Source: Rhizopus arrhizus
Lineage: Eukaryota > Mucoromycota > Mucoromycetes > Mucorales > Rhizopodaceae
Assembly: GCA_024220505.1 (NCBI GenBank)
Contig: JAKZZE010000001.1
Coordinates: forward strand, 62,001 to 126,000
DNA length: 64,000 nt
Direction: 5' to 3'
The notes under the pieces are model-generated. The model had not been told where the DNA came from. It saw nothing but the letters and a program-made list of their open reading frames with translations, and searched no databases. A program made the translations under genes and the position numbers. Shown piece after piece: positions 21,321 through 32,965 of the stretch. How positions within the stretch are numbered: the stretch's first letter is position 1; every line of letters begins with the position of its first letter.

Positions 21321-21655
21321 AAAAGACAAATAAAGTAATGATTTAAAAAGTATCATTGGTTGCCAAATTATTTATAACGTAGAATAGACTATGTAAAGCA
21401 GCTAACAAGAGAGACGCCTTCGCAGAACGACAATTGGGTCTGTATAAATCTACTTAGAGCTATGGATCATCATTTTCGTTAATATCGGCACCATACAGAG
21501 ACGCAGAATATATTGACAGACATTTAGGTCCTTAAAGGGTGCCGATATTGACGTCGGCATAAATACCCATTCAATCACAGCTTTTGGCATCGTTAAACAG
21601 AAAAGCATATTGCTAAAAATTAACAGTGTGCAGAGTTTGCACGATTATTTGCAGT

Positions 21656-21963
21656 GGTTTTGCGGACCGGATAGCTGTTGTTCGGATCGGGTAGTATTTT
21701 CTTATTGTTTGGTGCTTTTATGGCTGTATTGGAAAATAGTGTGGAGTTACACAGATGGGCTGTTTAGCACAGACGCGAGAAATACTAGAGTTTCTGCAAG
21801 GCTAATTACTTATGAAGATCCTATTGTGCCTAAAGGAATACAATGTCAAAAACTCAGTTGATTTAGAAGAACGAGAAATAACGGAAAGTCAAAAGAGCTT
21901 TATTATAAATAGTGTTGTTGATACAATAATAAACGAGATATAGTCTTCTTCCCATTTTTTATA
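21656..21963. other. unassigned 308 bp between K2 and TcB2
   Basis: No gene is recognised. A short open frame crosses from K2 into this stretch, but it begins inside the transposon end and resembles nothing I know. The sequence is less AT-rich than its neighbours. Its last part (AAGAGCTTTATTATAAATAG) looks like retrotransposon LTR material, without proof. Confidence 0.4.
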
Positions 21964-21965
21964 TA

Positions 21966-24016
21966 CAGTAGCGGACAAAACTGGTGCACAAAAATTAAAA
22001 TCAACATTTTATCTCCGCCATATGTCTGCGACTTTTGTGGCATATACCATCTGAAAGACAGTCCAAAATATACATTATGTTATGTAAACCGGAACTGTAC
22101 CGGACATCCCTCAGCCATAAGGTCATTTTTAGTGATTTTTTGCATATTTCAATTTTCGCCAAAAATGTGGTGCTTGTCTAGCCTTCTTTCAATTTTCCCC
22201 GTATCTCTCCCGTTTGCTTTCAGATTTCACCGCATATTAGTGAATTCTAGTAGCTCTTAAAAAATATATAAAACCGTAGTTGTTTTGTATTTTCCATTGA
22301 ATCCCCCCTTTTGTTTTTACCCTATTCACTATAACAAAGTACTAGCCTTATATGTTTAAGAAAATAAGCAACTGTAAAAACGAAACTCTGAGATCTCGAA
22401 TACACTTAGTTCGTACTGATTTATCCAAGAATAGAAAGGAACAAGAGAGGACGAGACTCGATAAAGAGATTGCTTTATTTAATAAGAAAATGATACTCTA
22501 TTTATACTTTTCATACACGGATAATATTTCATGTCATGGATTAATAATTAATGAGTATGATATAACTGATGACAAATAGATAATGGTTACGTGTTCTTCC
22601 ATTGTTATCTTTGTCATCATAAGCATTTATCCATAGAATACTCGTATATGATTGACTGCGATTGACTGTGATTTAGTCCCTGGATTTAATATAATTTAAC
22701 CGTGCAATTACGCAGCATCTTATTCTTAATGAAGATTTATCCGAATTAACCTGTAGTCTATCTATTGGATATATTTTACATGTAGCTTATTAATACTGTT
22801 TTCATATCGAGTTATGAATGATGGATACATCACGTACGACAACAGATATTTCTAGGATAACAAGAATCTCTAAATGGACAATCAACAGGAGAAAGAGGGA
22901 AGAAAGAAACTTAATGTCTTGTGATCATGAAGGTCTCCCGCTTTTAGTCTGAAAAGTTACTAGCTCAATCACCAACCTAAAGCTTGGACAAGGTCCGTTA
23001 CATACAGTTTCCGATGCTCAGCACATTTTGAGGACCTTAAGATACAGTATTAGCAAATTGTCAGTCTGAAGGCACTGTAGGAAGCTAGATTTTGAGTCTG
23101 GAAGTAAGGAATCGAAGAATTTCATCAGCTGTATTAGCCGGAAAAAGCGATGAATGTGGTATCATGACAAGCCATTGTATACAATAGAGGGCTGGAAGTC
23201 TGCTATCTTTAGCAATGAAACAAATATGAACATTATGGATGCAGATAGTATACACTAATATTGAAAGCAAGTCGAGCAACCTGAGCGATTTTTTCACGGT
23301 GATCAAACAATGAAGCATGCTGGCTGCTCTGTTATGTTTTAAGGCTGTGTTAGATATTGAGGACCGGAATATGTGTGTCAAGTATATGATGGTATAATGA
23401 CCTCAGAAATATACACTTATATTTCGCTTACTTCATACCACAAAAGCCTAACGTATAGTGGTCTAAAACGTCGTAATCTCTCGTTTCAGTATGAGAATGA
23501 CACAAGGCACAAGTCGACGCATGTCACAAACTCAATATTTGATAACAGCGCTTCTGTGCTACAAGTTTAGCCGCCACTAATCCCGGCCTAAGCCCGCTTA
23601 AGCATGCCAGGTGGCAATTGATGGCAAAGGTATGATGATCCGACACTAGATCAAAAAGGGTCGATGATCTTTGGAAAAGAGTAGTCAAAGAGCCGGGTTC
23701 TTTTATTGAAAATGATATACACGCATATTATTAGCATATGCAAAGAAGAACATCCGATGATATCAAGAGATGAGATGATTATATAAAGTCTAAGGTCTTA
23801 GCCACTTTTGCGGTTTTTAGAAAATATAAAATTTTATAAATTTAAAGCACGCTTATCGCTCAGTTTTAACAATGTCATGCTTAGAACATACATAAGTTAC
23901 AATGACTAGTACATCCTCCTTCTGGTACAGTTTCATGACTATTGCGATTACCATGAGCAGGTAATGGTAGTTAAAAGCTGAAAAAAAGTTTTGTGCACCA
24001 GTTTTGTCCGCTACTG
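21966..24016 (+). mobile_element. TcB2, with a nested solo LTR
   Basis: The same Tc1-like family as TcB1, with CAGTAGCGGACAAAACTGG ends and TA on both sides. It is about 1630 bp after removing the nested LTR (22417-22832). Only transposase debris is present, in the same places as in TcB1. The right flank is the first 16 codons of a G1-type gag, but the left flank does not continue that gag. Confidence 0.85.
22417..22832. repeat. solo LTR L4 inside TcB2
   Basis: A 416-bp sequence, TGATTTATCC...GATACATCA, flanked by the 5-bp duplication CGTAC (22412-22416, 22833-22837). The same LTR begins at 63703. The insertion interrupts the TcB2 sequence exactly once. Confidence 0.9.
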
Positions 24017-24018
24017 TA

Positions 24019-24066
24019 GTTGTAGTTATTGGCCAACGCGATATGTCCGGTATTGTAAGTTGTCAT
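24019..24066 (-). pseudogene. first 16 codons of a second G1-type gag
   Basis: The minus strand reads MTTYNTGHIALANNYN from an ATG at 24066, comparable to MTTTGPNVLA at the start of G1 gag. It is preceded by a leader, a PBS at 24192-24208 and an LTR, as in G1. The gene is cut by TcB2. Confidence 0.65.
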
Positions 24067-24191
24067 TTTAGTTGTGTTGAGTTTGTGAGTAAGTTGTATG
24101 TATGTTTAAGCAAGTAAATTCTTGTGAGTTAAAGTTTTGTAAGTATTGTCTTGTTGATCCTTGAGTATTTTCCAATTAAAGTGTAATTGAC

Positions 24192-24208
24192 CCTCGTAGT
24201 GACCACCA
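24192..24208 (-). promoter_or_regulatory. PBS of the second G1-type element
   Basis: Identical to the G1 PBS (minus strand TGGTGGTCACTACGAGG), again two bases from the LTR start TGTTATTTTT at 24211. Confidence 0.7.
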
Positions 24209-25383
24209 AATGTTATTTTTGTAACCTTTTGGGTTTATTGAGTGCTTTATATAGAAGTTTTTCTTGAAATTTCAAAGTAAGGTACTGTAGTGACCACCAG
24301 ATCTTTTATGTAAGATCAAATATAAGTAAATAAAATGTAAAGATAAAAATAAAGGGATCAGGAACTTTTTATGAGAAGGTTGCCTGTTTATTGAATAAAA
24401 TATATAATAAAATATATGAGTAGAACTGTACTGTCCTTTTTCTTTAACTAAATGGTTGGGATATTTATATACTGTAATTTTTTTTTCATTTTTTTGACTT
24501 TTTTCATTTTTTAGCTTCTTTGTTACTGTAACTTGTTAGTACTTGGGATTTGGATTGTGTTAAAGTGTTGTAGATTTGTTTAATTTGAAGTTTGAAGCCT
24601 TGAATGACTTGAGTTTGATTAACTTGATTGAACGTTTAACAGTTCTTTTGATATAGTAATTTGGTTTTAAGTAGTGACCACCAGATCTTTATAGATCAAT
24701 AAGGTTAGGAGTAAGATTATTTAATAAAAGATAAAAATAAAAGGGATCTTTCTTGATTCGTGATAATTCAGGTATCAGATCAGAAAGAATAAGTAAAAAT
24801 AAAAAGAAAAGAAAAGGTAATTGTAACCCAATAAGAAAAGATTGCTTTTTAAGCGCAAGAAAATATGATTTATTGAATCTGAATTGGATTCGAATTGGAT
24901 ATCTGTATTTTGGTTAAAAATATTCATCTTATTTATATAAAAAATATGGGGTGTCTTTTGTCTCTTGTCCTGAACTGTAAATTAAAGTTCATGTTCTTCA
25001 TCCAAACTGTAATTGTACATGTTTGTTGTTATTTTATATGGTTGGCTTGTAGGTTTGTGTTATAATAGAGTAAAGTTTGCTTGTAAAGCTTGATTGTAAG
25101 GTTAAGATTGCCTTGTAAGTTGTTGTTTTATATAGAATTTAAGCGGATGCTTGTTAAGTAGTGACCACCAGATCTTATATGTAAGATCAATACGATGTTT
25201 CTTGATAAAATAATATAAAAAGTAAAGTAAAATAAGAGATCAGGAACTTTTATGAGTAAGTTAGCCTGCTTTATTGAGTTAAGTATAAATAAAAATATAA
25301 AAGAACTTGACTAATTTTCTTCCTTGACTGAATGGTTGGGGATATATATATAATAATAATTTTTTTTTTTTTTTTTTTTTTTT

Positions 25384-25463
25384 TGACTTTTTTCATTTTT
25401 TGACTTTTTTCACTTTTCGACTTTTTTCACTTTTCGACTTTTTTCACTTTTTGACTTCTTTCA
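25384..25463. repeat. 17-bp tandem repeat GACTTTTTTCACTTTTC
   Basis: About five imperfect copies lie within the composite LTR, next to a long T run. Confidence 0.75.
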
Positions 25464-26009
25464 CATTTGCTTCGTGTAACCTCTTTACTGGCTACTATGG
25501 TCACATTGTATCGGGGACTAAATCATTGTTCGTGTTACACTATTTTGAAAATTTTCGGCTTGATCGGGTGTTACATTGTTACTGTAATTTTATGGTGTTG
25601 ATTCAATGGCTTGTAAGAGTTAATGGTTTTGAAATAGAGTAAAGTTGATGAAAATGGATAGAAAAATAAGAGTTGGGTAGAGTATTGATATTAGGTTCGC
25701 TTGTAAGTGACCACCAGATCTTGTTAAGTTGATCAGACTTGTTTTATATTCAGGTAACTTGATAAGAGTATTAAAAGGTTTTACAATGAAGATAATTGGC
25801 TTCAAGGGACTTGTCTTGCTTGTATTTTAAGAGTGTTATATCAAAAGATTCAGAGATAAGGATACTTGGTTTATTGATAAAATATATTTATATTGTTAAG
25901 AGAAGTAAAGTCAAGAAAAAGTAAAGTCAAGAAAAGTAAAGATAAGTCAAAAGAATAAAAAGCTAGGCTTTTTATAGGCAAAAATATAAAGTTCAATTTT
26001 TACAAAATG

Positions 26010-26110
26010 TAAAAATATTCGCAAAGGTTAAAAAAATATCAAAAGGTTAAAAAAATATCAAAAAGTAAAAAATATATCAAATGGTTAAAAATTTGTCAAA
26101 TAGGTAAAAT
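26010..26110. repeat. about 19-bp tandem repeat GGTTAAAAAAATATCAAAA
   Basis: Four to six degenerate copies near the distal end of the composite LTR. Confidence 0.65.
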
Positions 26111-26242
26111 AATGACAATTTGTAAAGTGATTTACAAAACGTGAAAAATTAAAGCTTGAAAGAAGTTTCGGAGTTCAAATCTTCATAATCATAGCTACAT
26201 TACTTTCTTCTTGGTTACATCACAACGGATAAAAAATTTTAA

Positions 26243-26316
26243 CGCTCCTAGGTGGGCTCGAACCACCAACCTCCTGATTAACAGTCAGACGCGCTAGCCA
26301 ATTGCGCCATAAGAGC
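26243..26316 (-). tRNA. tRNA-Asn (anticodon GUU)
   Basis: The minus strand gives a 74-nt cloverleaf: acceptor GCTCTTA with TAGGAGC, D-arm GGCGCAATTGGCTAGCGC, anticodon loop CTGTTAA, T-arm GGTTCGAGCC, discriminator G. There is no intron. A T run on the transcribed strand (26229-26240) can terminate Pol III. It is flanked by the composite LTR on the 3' side (23 bp) and by G2 on the 5' side (10 bp). Confidence 0.95.
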
Positions 26317-26326
26317 TGATATACAA

Positions 26327-27032
26327 TGACGAAGTCGGATTTTGGTCGATGATCGCCTTTGATTCCTTTTTGATTTTTAAAGCTTATTTTGTATTCAAAA
26401 GATACTCCTTTTCATGGCGATTCGAATGGTATGCTTTTCGGTGTGGTTGGATAACTCTAACAGACGTTATTGAAGAAAATGTAAAAGAAAATAAGGGGAA
26501 AGGAAAATAATCAGCTTCACCGCATCGGGAATTGAAAAGACACACGTCACAATTGGCCGACATTATTTTTCTTACCTATTATTTTCTATCCCTCATAGGA
26601 TACATCAAGAAGACGATCTCTGGACGCATTATTCACCCAATGTGCCAGCACACTAAACAGAAAAGAACACCATTAAAATCAACATGAAGACGAATACTCA
26701 ATTGATACATCATATACTTTATTTATCAAAAATCACCATAATCCTCTTTACAATTGTATATTTTCCCCAATTACCTTTATATTAATATGTTATTCCAAAG
26801 TATCTATTGTTGTAAAGTAATAAACAAAAGGCTTTCTTCCCGCTAAAATTAATTTTGGGTGCCGAGTAAATTCTTTTTGCACGTTCAAGCAATTGAAGTC
26901 AAGAACTAGTTTATATTGTTAACTTTGTTGTTATTGTACATTAATAGTCTTTACAGTCTTCTATTAATTGGTTTCTGTTATCACTTCACCGTATAGCGAA
27001 ACTAGACATAACATACATATTAGCAACTGTCA
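26327..27032 (+). repeat. G2 left LTR
   Basis: A 706-bp sequence, TGACGAAGTC...GCAACTGTCA, identical by eye to 32985-33690. It starts 10 bp upstream of the tRNA-Asn 5' end. Confidence 0.95.
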
Positions 27033-27036
27033 TTTT

Positions 27037-27056
27037 TGGTCCGGCCTACCAGATTC
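27037..27056 (+). promoter_or_regulatory. G2 primer binding site
   Basis: TGGTCCGGCCTACCAGATTC starts four bases after the LTR end. The primer tRNA would end GGCCGGACCA; I cannot name it. Confidence 0.7.
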
Positions 27057-27418
27057 GTGTCAAGATAATCACTCGATCAAGTCTCTAGGTGTAGGTGTAA
27101 TATTAGATTTGTGTAATTTTTTTTTTTTTTTCCTGTGTCTCTAGTATTGTATTTTTGTTAATTTTTTTTTTTTTTTCCTTTCTTTACTTGTGATTACCTT
27201 TCTTCACCGTTTGTTAATCCAAGGGCCCCTTGTTTCTCTTTTTTTTATTGTATTGGCCAGGAAAACTTTTCATTGCTTCTATTTTTATATTTTTTTTTTT
27301 TTTTTGTACCTGTTGTAAAATTTTTTTTTGGACAGCAGTGATCTTTCTGTTTAATTTTAATTTTAATTTTTTTTTTTGTAACCTATTACACAAAATCGAT
27401 AATCACCCTTTTGATAAT
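27057..27418 (+). other. G2 leader
   Basis: T-rich untranslated sequence with several T runs lies between the PBS and the gag ATG. An in-frame start exists at 27230, but it would add a poly-Phe stretch, so I treat this as leader. Confidence 0.6.
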
Positions 27419-28402
27419 ATGGCTTACAATTCTGTTAATGATGATGGTCTTATGGAGACTACAAGAAGTCCCTTCGATCCTAGTCAACAAACGCACGGTG
27501 GAAAGAAGGTGTTGCGCTTCCTTAATGACCCAAGGAATTTCTCTGGTGAAATAGAGAATAATGGCGGTCGTTTAGAAGGTTTGTCTGCTGCTGCTCTGAC
27601 ATGGTGGAAGAGAATGGACAGGATCCGTGTGTCTGCGGACCTGTCAGACGAAGAAATTCTGCTGGTGGCTGGTGATCACCTTACCGGCAAGGCAGAACTG
27701 TGGTGGAACGTCTTAGGGTTCCAATATCAAACATGGGCAGAGTTTTCTGCTGCTTTCAAGAAGCAGTACGCTGCTGATCAAGAAGATGTTTGGTGGCAGG
27801 AACTCTACAGTTTGAAGCAGCGTGCTGGAGAGAGTATCGACGATCTCTCGTTGAGAATGAGGGAGCTGTTGGTGTTGTTGAATAATCGGGTGGATAGTTT
27901 CCATGTTCGTGTCTTTTTGGGAGCTATCAACCCTGTTATCGCCTGTGAGATCGAGAAGAGGGATCTCCCTAGAACGTTGGATATGGCCATTGTTGAGGCT
28001 AAAAAGATCGAAAGATCTTTAAACAAATATGGTGCTGGATCCATGGATGGTGCTTCATTTAGGTCTCTGCCGATTACAGGTGGTAATCAAGGAGTGGGTG
28101 AGGACAATGTCTCTGTGTCCACCATGACAGCCCTAATGAAGGAGCTTGAGCAAATGCGTATCAACATTGTTCAACTTCAGAATGAAAGGCAACGAGGTCC
28201 TTACCCTAGACCTTTTAATACTGGTGTTGTATCAGGATGCTTCTACTGTAAAGAAGAAGGGCACCGTAAGGTTGACTGCCCCAAGCTTCGTAATTTGGGA
28301 GGTGTTCCTGTGTCAGGAAGCAACGCAGTTCCTCTTGGTGGTGGGTCGAAACCAGAGAAGGGTGAAGTTTCCTTTTCGGGAAAAGACTCGGAGCGTCTGT
28401 AA
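27419..28402 (+). CDS. G2 Gag
   Basis: The product is a 327-residue capsid/nucleocapsid protein that packages the element RNA. The start MAYNSVNDDGLM is preferred over upstream in-frame Met codons that lie in T-rich leader. The capsid domain includes GDHLTGKAELWWNVLG and WAEFSAAFKKQYAA ... SLRMRELLVLL. A canonical zinc knuckle CFYCKEEGHRKVDC follows near residue 285. The gene ends 18 nt after a -1 slippery heptamer G-GGA-AAA (28378-28384) that leads into the pol frame. Confidence 0.9.
   Translation: MAYNSVNDDGLMETTRSPFDPSQQTHGGKKVLRFLNDPRNFSGEIENNGGRLEGLSAAALTWWKRMDRIRVSADLSDEEILLVAGDHLTGKAELWWNVLGFQYQTWAEFSAAFKKQYAADQEDVWWQELYSLKQRAGESIDDLSLRMRELLVLLNNRVDSFHVRVFLGAINPVIACEIEKRDLPRTLDMAIVEAKKIERSLNKYGAGSMDGASFRSLPITGGNQGVGEDNVSVSTMTALMKELEQMRINIVQLQNERQRGPYPRPFNTGVVSGCFYCKEEGHRKVDCPKLRNLGGVPVSGSNAVPLGGGSKPEKGEVSFSGKDSERL
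28378..28384 (+). promoter_or_regulatory. G2 gag-pol -1 frameshift heptamer
   Basis: GGGAAAA is phased as G GGA AAA in the gag frame (X XXY YYZ). The -1 frame is open from here into pol, with gag stopping at 28400-28402. I did not fold the downstream RNA. Confidence 0.7.
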
Positions 28403-31281
28403 AGGAGGCAACAGGCGCTCTAGAAATGAATAAGTCCTCTAGTAACAATAATCAAGTTCGGATGGTGGATGTAGTTGATGTGGAGTCTCAGGAGATATTT
28501 GCTGCCGAAAAGAGAAGAAGCGAGGTCCCTGCTGCAAATCCATATCCAAGTTCAAGACCAAGAACGAATGGTGTACCAGTTGCTGTTCCCACCAGTTCAG
28601 CTCCTGCCTATGGTCATTCGATTCCAGTTGCAGGTCAGTCGATGGGAGAGGCTGCGGGTTTCCCAAACCGTCCATCTAGGGTTATCCCTATGCCGGTGGT
28701 GGATGCACCAAAGAAAAGAACCCGTGCCAAACCCAGGAAACTAGCAGTACAGACCAACAAGGTCAACGTTTGGGATGTACTGAGCAGAACCAATGCTGGT
28801 GCTTCGGTGGCTGATCTGTTGGCAGTGGATCGTACGGCTTGCAAGGACCTGGTAGATGGTGTACGTTACCTACGCCAAGGTAAACGAACGGCTGCTATGG
28901 GATCTACTGGTCCACATCGAAATGGTTCGTCAAGCGTGCCAATGGTAGTCGATACGGTGCAACCCACCGATGCTGATTGGAGTTCTGTTGGTACTGGTGG
29001 TGATGAAGATTCGTGGTCTGAAGGATCTTCAGTGGATTTCTCTGTTTCAGATATGGATAGCCAGGTATCGTCTGTTTATAGATATCCATACAGCCTCGAC
29101 AATATGAAAGGTAGTTCTCCTTTTAAAGGCTTGGTGTCTATAAATGGACGTACCGTGGAATGTGTCTTCGATTCTGGTGCCAGTGTCAGTGTGATCAGTG
29201 GTGGTCTAGCTAGTAAATTGGGGCTAGTGCCAAGCAATGATGAGTTGTGGCTGTCTGGTTTTGATAGTAGAACTGCTGGTAAACCATCTAAGGTGGTTGT
29301 TGATGTGCCTGTTGTCATCTCTGGTTGTCTAAGACCTGAACATATGTGTATCTTGGAAAGGACAGACCAGTATCGTGAAAGAGAATTGTGTTTGCTCGGT
29401 GTGACTTGGTTCAAGGCTTATGGTATTCAACCTCGGATTGGTGTTGCAGAGATCCACATACCAACCAGTCGGGGTGTAGTAGTCCACAAGGGCTATACTG
29501 AAGCAATACAAGTAGGTGCTAGCAAGCAAGGCATGTTGGCGAAGAAGGAAAGGAAGGTCCATTTTATGGAACAACAGGTTGAATCAGAACCTGAGAGACG
29601 TTCAATGGTGGAGTCGGGTCTTCCTTTTGAAAAGAAAGATGTGAAGATTGAGGAGAGCACAGAGGTGTATGCTGTCAGCATATCTGTGGTCAGTAATGGT
29701 GCTCCCGGATCCTCAAATAGTTTGGATGTAGTCGATCAGACTAGGATTCAACAAGGGCGCGATTTGGTTGAATCGTACGAGGAAGGCATCTTTGACAAGT
29801 TGTCTGATGACGAAGATGATGACGAAGCAATGGTTCCCGAAGAAATGAAAGAAATGGTGGAGTCAAGGTTTGCGGACTGCTTTGTAGAAAATTCGGGCCT
29901 GGGTAAGGTGAAGGGCTTCGAACACAAGATCGTCCTAAAGCCTGACGCTACCCCAGTGCGCTCTGTACCGTTTCGACTAACATGGGAAGAGAATGAATTC
30001 TTGGAGAAGGAACTGAACAGTATGCTGGAACTGGGAATAATCAGACCGTCTAAATCAGGCGCATACTCTTCTCCCTGTTTCTTCGTCAAGAAAAAGGATG
30101 GCAGTCGTAGAATGGTATTAGATTACCGAAAACTTAATCAAATGACTGTATCAAATGCGTATCCCTTACCTTTGATTTCAGAATTGTTGGATTCGTTGGG
30201 TGGTGCCAAGTTTTTCACTACGATGGATATGGCTTTCGGTTATTGGCAAGTCCCTATGGCTGAAGATTCGATAGAGAAGACTGGTTTCGTAACAAAGAAA
30301 GGAATTTATGAATTCCTGGTCATGCCATTTGGATTGACATCTGCACCCTCTACTTTCCAAGCCATGATGAACTCCATCCTAGGTGAGTATATTGGTAAGT
30401 TCTGCTTGGTGTTCATTGATGATGTGTTGATCTTTGGTGGTGATTCTTTGACGGAGCATAGTGTCTTGGTTGAAAAGGTGTTGATCAAGTGTAAAGAAGC
30501 TGGTTTGAAACTGAAGAAGAAGAAATGTTCGTGGGGTCGGTCTTCAGTATCGTATTTGGGTCATGAAGTTACGTCGGATGGTCTAAAGCCTAGCGATCAT
30601 AATGTTAACAAGATCGTTAAGTTTGACACGCCCAAGAATGTTGGAGAAGTAAGGTCTTACCTTGGCCTGTGTAGTTATTACCGTGCGTTCTGTCCAAATT
30701 TTGCAAGTGTGGCAGCTCCGTTACAGAAGTTGGTAAAGAAGAATGTGGCTTTTGTTTGGGGCGAAGAGCAAGAAACAAGTTTTAGGAGGTTTCAAGAAAT
30801 GTTGACGTCGCCTCCTTTGCTTTCGTACCCGGATAGAAGAAAGTACCAAGTGTTGTCCGTAGATGCATCGAAGTCTGGTTTAGGTGCAGTGCTTTCACAA
30901 GTTACAGATCTGTATTCATTGGCGAATGAACAAGTTATATCGTATGCTTCAAGGTCATTACGTGGTGCTGAAACCAATTACGCGATCACACATTTAGAAG
31001 CTCTTGCAGTTGTATGGGGTGTTCAGCATTATCGTCATTTCTTGTTAGGTCGCAAATTCGTCTTGATCACAGATCATTCTGCTTTGAGATATGTTTTTCA
31101 ACCTGTCAAGTCTACCCCAAAATTGTCAAGATGGGCTGCCTGTTTGATGGAGTATGACTATATTTTGAGATATAGACCTGGTAATGCTAACCCAGCAGAT
31201 GCGTTGTCAAGACTTCCAGTTGTAGAAAACGAACGAAATAATGGGACTGACGAGCAAGATGAAACTCCTGAAGCGAATTGA
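28385..31281 (+). CDS. G2 protease, reverse transcriptase and RNase H
   Basis: The pol frame is open from the slippery site; an ATG also occurs at 28426. After a long variable linker come the aspartic protease (VECVFDSGASVSVISG) and the RT. RT motifs are FVKKKDGSRRMVLDYRKLN, TTMDMAFGYWQV, MPFGLTSAPSTFQ and the catalytic VFIDDVLIFG. RNase H follows (LSVDASKSGLGAVLS, EALAVVWGV, ITDHSALRY) and the ORF ends shortly after ADALSRLPVV. The ORF is intact. Integrase is not in this frame but follows after a 330-nt gap, so the polyprotein stops after RNase H. Confidence 0.9.
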
Positions 31282-31611
31282 GGAAGTTTATTGGTGTTCA
31301 TTAGATATATTTATAGATGTTAAAATTTTTTTTTTGGAAAGAGACAACGGAGGTTTTTTCGCACTCTTATCACTTTTTTTGGGCTTGCCTAATTTTACCT
31401 TTATTTTTTACTTCATTCTTCCCCTTTTTATTTTGTTACAACCCTTCACTCTTGTTTATCTTTAATTGATCAAGGTTTCTTTGAATAAAAGTTTTTGTCC
31501 AGATCAACTATAGTGGTAGTGATTAGTCCTTAGCTCATCCTTGGGATAATCATATAAATATACAAGACTTCCCTTTCTTTTTATAATTCTACGGTTGGTA
31601 TTTACTTCAAG
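31282..31611 (+). other. spacer between G2 RNase H and integrase
   Basis: T-rich, non-coding in all frames on the element strand. It contains no strong GT-AG pair that would join the flanking frames. A comparable spacer separates the same two domains in G1. Confidence 0.55.
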
Positions 31612-32941
31612 ATGCCTATGTCTTTTGCATGGTTTGTGGCTATCTATCGTCACCTAGTTGATGGCACTTATCCTTCTGGTTGTACTGATGCTAATGAAAA
31701 AAGAAGAATTAAATATCAAGCCAAAAAGTACTTTGTCGATGGTGATCGCTTACTTGAGATGGGTACGGGAAGAGAAGTGGTTCATGAAGGGAATGCAGTG
31801 GAAGTAATTCGAATGGTACATGGTGAAGGTCATTTGGGTGTTGTCAACACTGTCAAGAAATTGTTGTTAGGGTATGTGTGCACAGAAGCAAGAGAAATTG
31901 TGGCTGAGGTGGTCAAAACTTGTGATACATGCCAATTTCGTGCAAGAGTAGATCGTTCGCGGCACAATCCAGGTTACATTGTCAAGACGCCCCGACACCC
32001 CTTCTTCATGGTTGGTTGTGATGCGGTGGGTCCTCTTACTCAAACTGCTAGGGGTAACAAGTACATCCTAGTAGCCACTGATTACTTGACAAGATGGCCC
32101 ATGGCTTTGGCTGTTCCTGAGATAAATGCGGTCACTACTCAAAAATTTTTGTATGATGAAATTGTAGCTCAGTACGGTGTCCCAAATTACCTGTTGACTG
32201 ATCGGGGAAGTAATTTTGTGGCAACGCTGGTCCATGAGTTTTTGGCGAAGATTGGTTGCAAGCACATTACTACCACTAGCTGGAGACCAAACTGTAATGG
32301 TGCTTGTGAAAGATTGAATCAGACGCTGTGTAGAACGATTGCTAAATTAGCGCGTGATGAAGACAAGATCCATCAATGGGATAATTACATTGCGTCCGCT
32401 CTTTTAGCAATTAGAACGATGAAGAATTCGGCTACTGGCTTTACTCCTGCTTTTCTCTTGTATGGATATGAATTTATGACGCCAGTGATATGGATGGCTC
32501 CCAGAGAAGATTTCGTGGAAGACGATTGGGAGGAAACCATCAAGGAAAGGGCGATTATGATTCAAGAGAAATTGAAGGAAGCCAGGGAGCATGCGCGCAT
32601 GAAGTCTGATGAAAAGAAGAAAAAGGAAAAAGCTGTGTACGATAGAACAGTTTGGTTTTCGTAAGCAGTTTGAAGTAGGAGAAGAAGTGTTGATGAAGGA
32701 CATGTTGCCTGCAAGCAAGTTTGCTGACAAGTGGATTGGTCCTTTCCGTGTGTTGAAAGTCAACAAAAATGGTACGTACCATTTAGTGGGCTCAAATAGT
32801 CGGAAGCTCGACGGTGCCGTGAATGGCGATAAGTTGACTGCATTTCATAATGCAAAGTTGATGGTTCCTGATGTCACGGTGACAAGAGCTCAACAGCAGT
32901 TCAAGTCTTGGGTGGCAAGGTTTAGCACTGTGCCCAGTTAG
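31612..32941 (+). pseudogene. G2 integrase, one frameshift near the C-terminus
   Basis: The first frame (31612-32664) holds the zinc domain (HGEGHLG ... CDTCQFRARV), the core D in GCDAVGPLT, D in LLTDRGSNF and E in ACERLNQTL, and a coiled Lys-rich segment. The frame is then lost near 32655-32662 (after VYDRTV). It resumes one register over as FGFRKQFEVGEEVLMKDML ... KWIGPFRVLKVNKNGTYHL, the SH3-like C-terminal domain, ending at 32941. No chromodomain is present. A one-base indel is the simplest cause. It is otherwise a full-length integrase. Confidence 0.82.
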
Positions 32942-32965
32942 AAGAAAATCAAAGAAGATAAGCAA

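Larger units (their letters stand above)
13176..21655 (+). mobile_element. K2, two-gene CACTG-ended DNA transposon
   Basis: The ends are CACTGCAAATAAT and ATTATTTGCAGTG. The element carries an intact plus-strand Tnp2 transposase (14516-17377) and a convergent minus-strand ORF2 (17567-18831). The right arm is interrupted by TcA at 19469-21117 and lacks several hundred bases present in K3. It is about 6.8 kb without TcA. The 3-bp flanks do not match (TTG left, GTT right), so the two ends may have come together by recombination between copies. Confidence 0.8.
24211..26219 (-). repeat. 2-kb composite LTR with four embedded PBS-like units
   Basis: The sequence runs from TGTTATTTTT to GGTTACA. It contains GTGACCACCA at 24290-24299, 24674-24683, 25161-25170 and 25707-25716. 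Each is followed by a small palindrome of the form GATCTT...AAGATC, then an AT-rich stretch with AAAGGGATC or CTTCAAGGGACTT. Units are about 380-550 bp long. The last one closely resembles the distal part of the G1 LTR. No target duplications separate the units, so this looks like internal tandem growth of one LTR rather than separate insertions. Confidence 0.6.
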
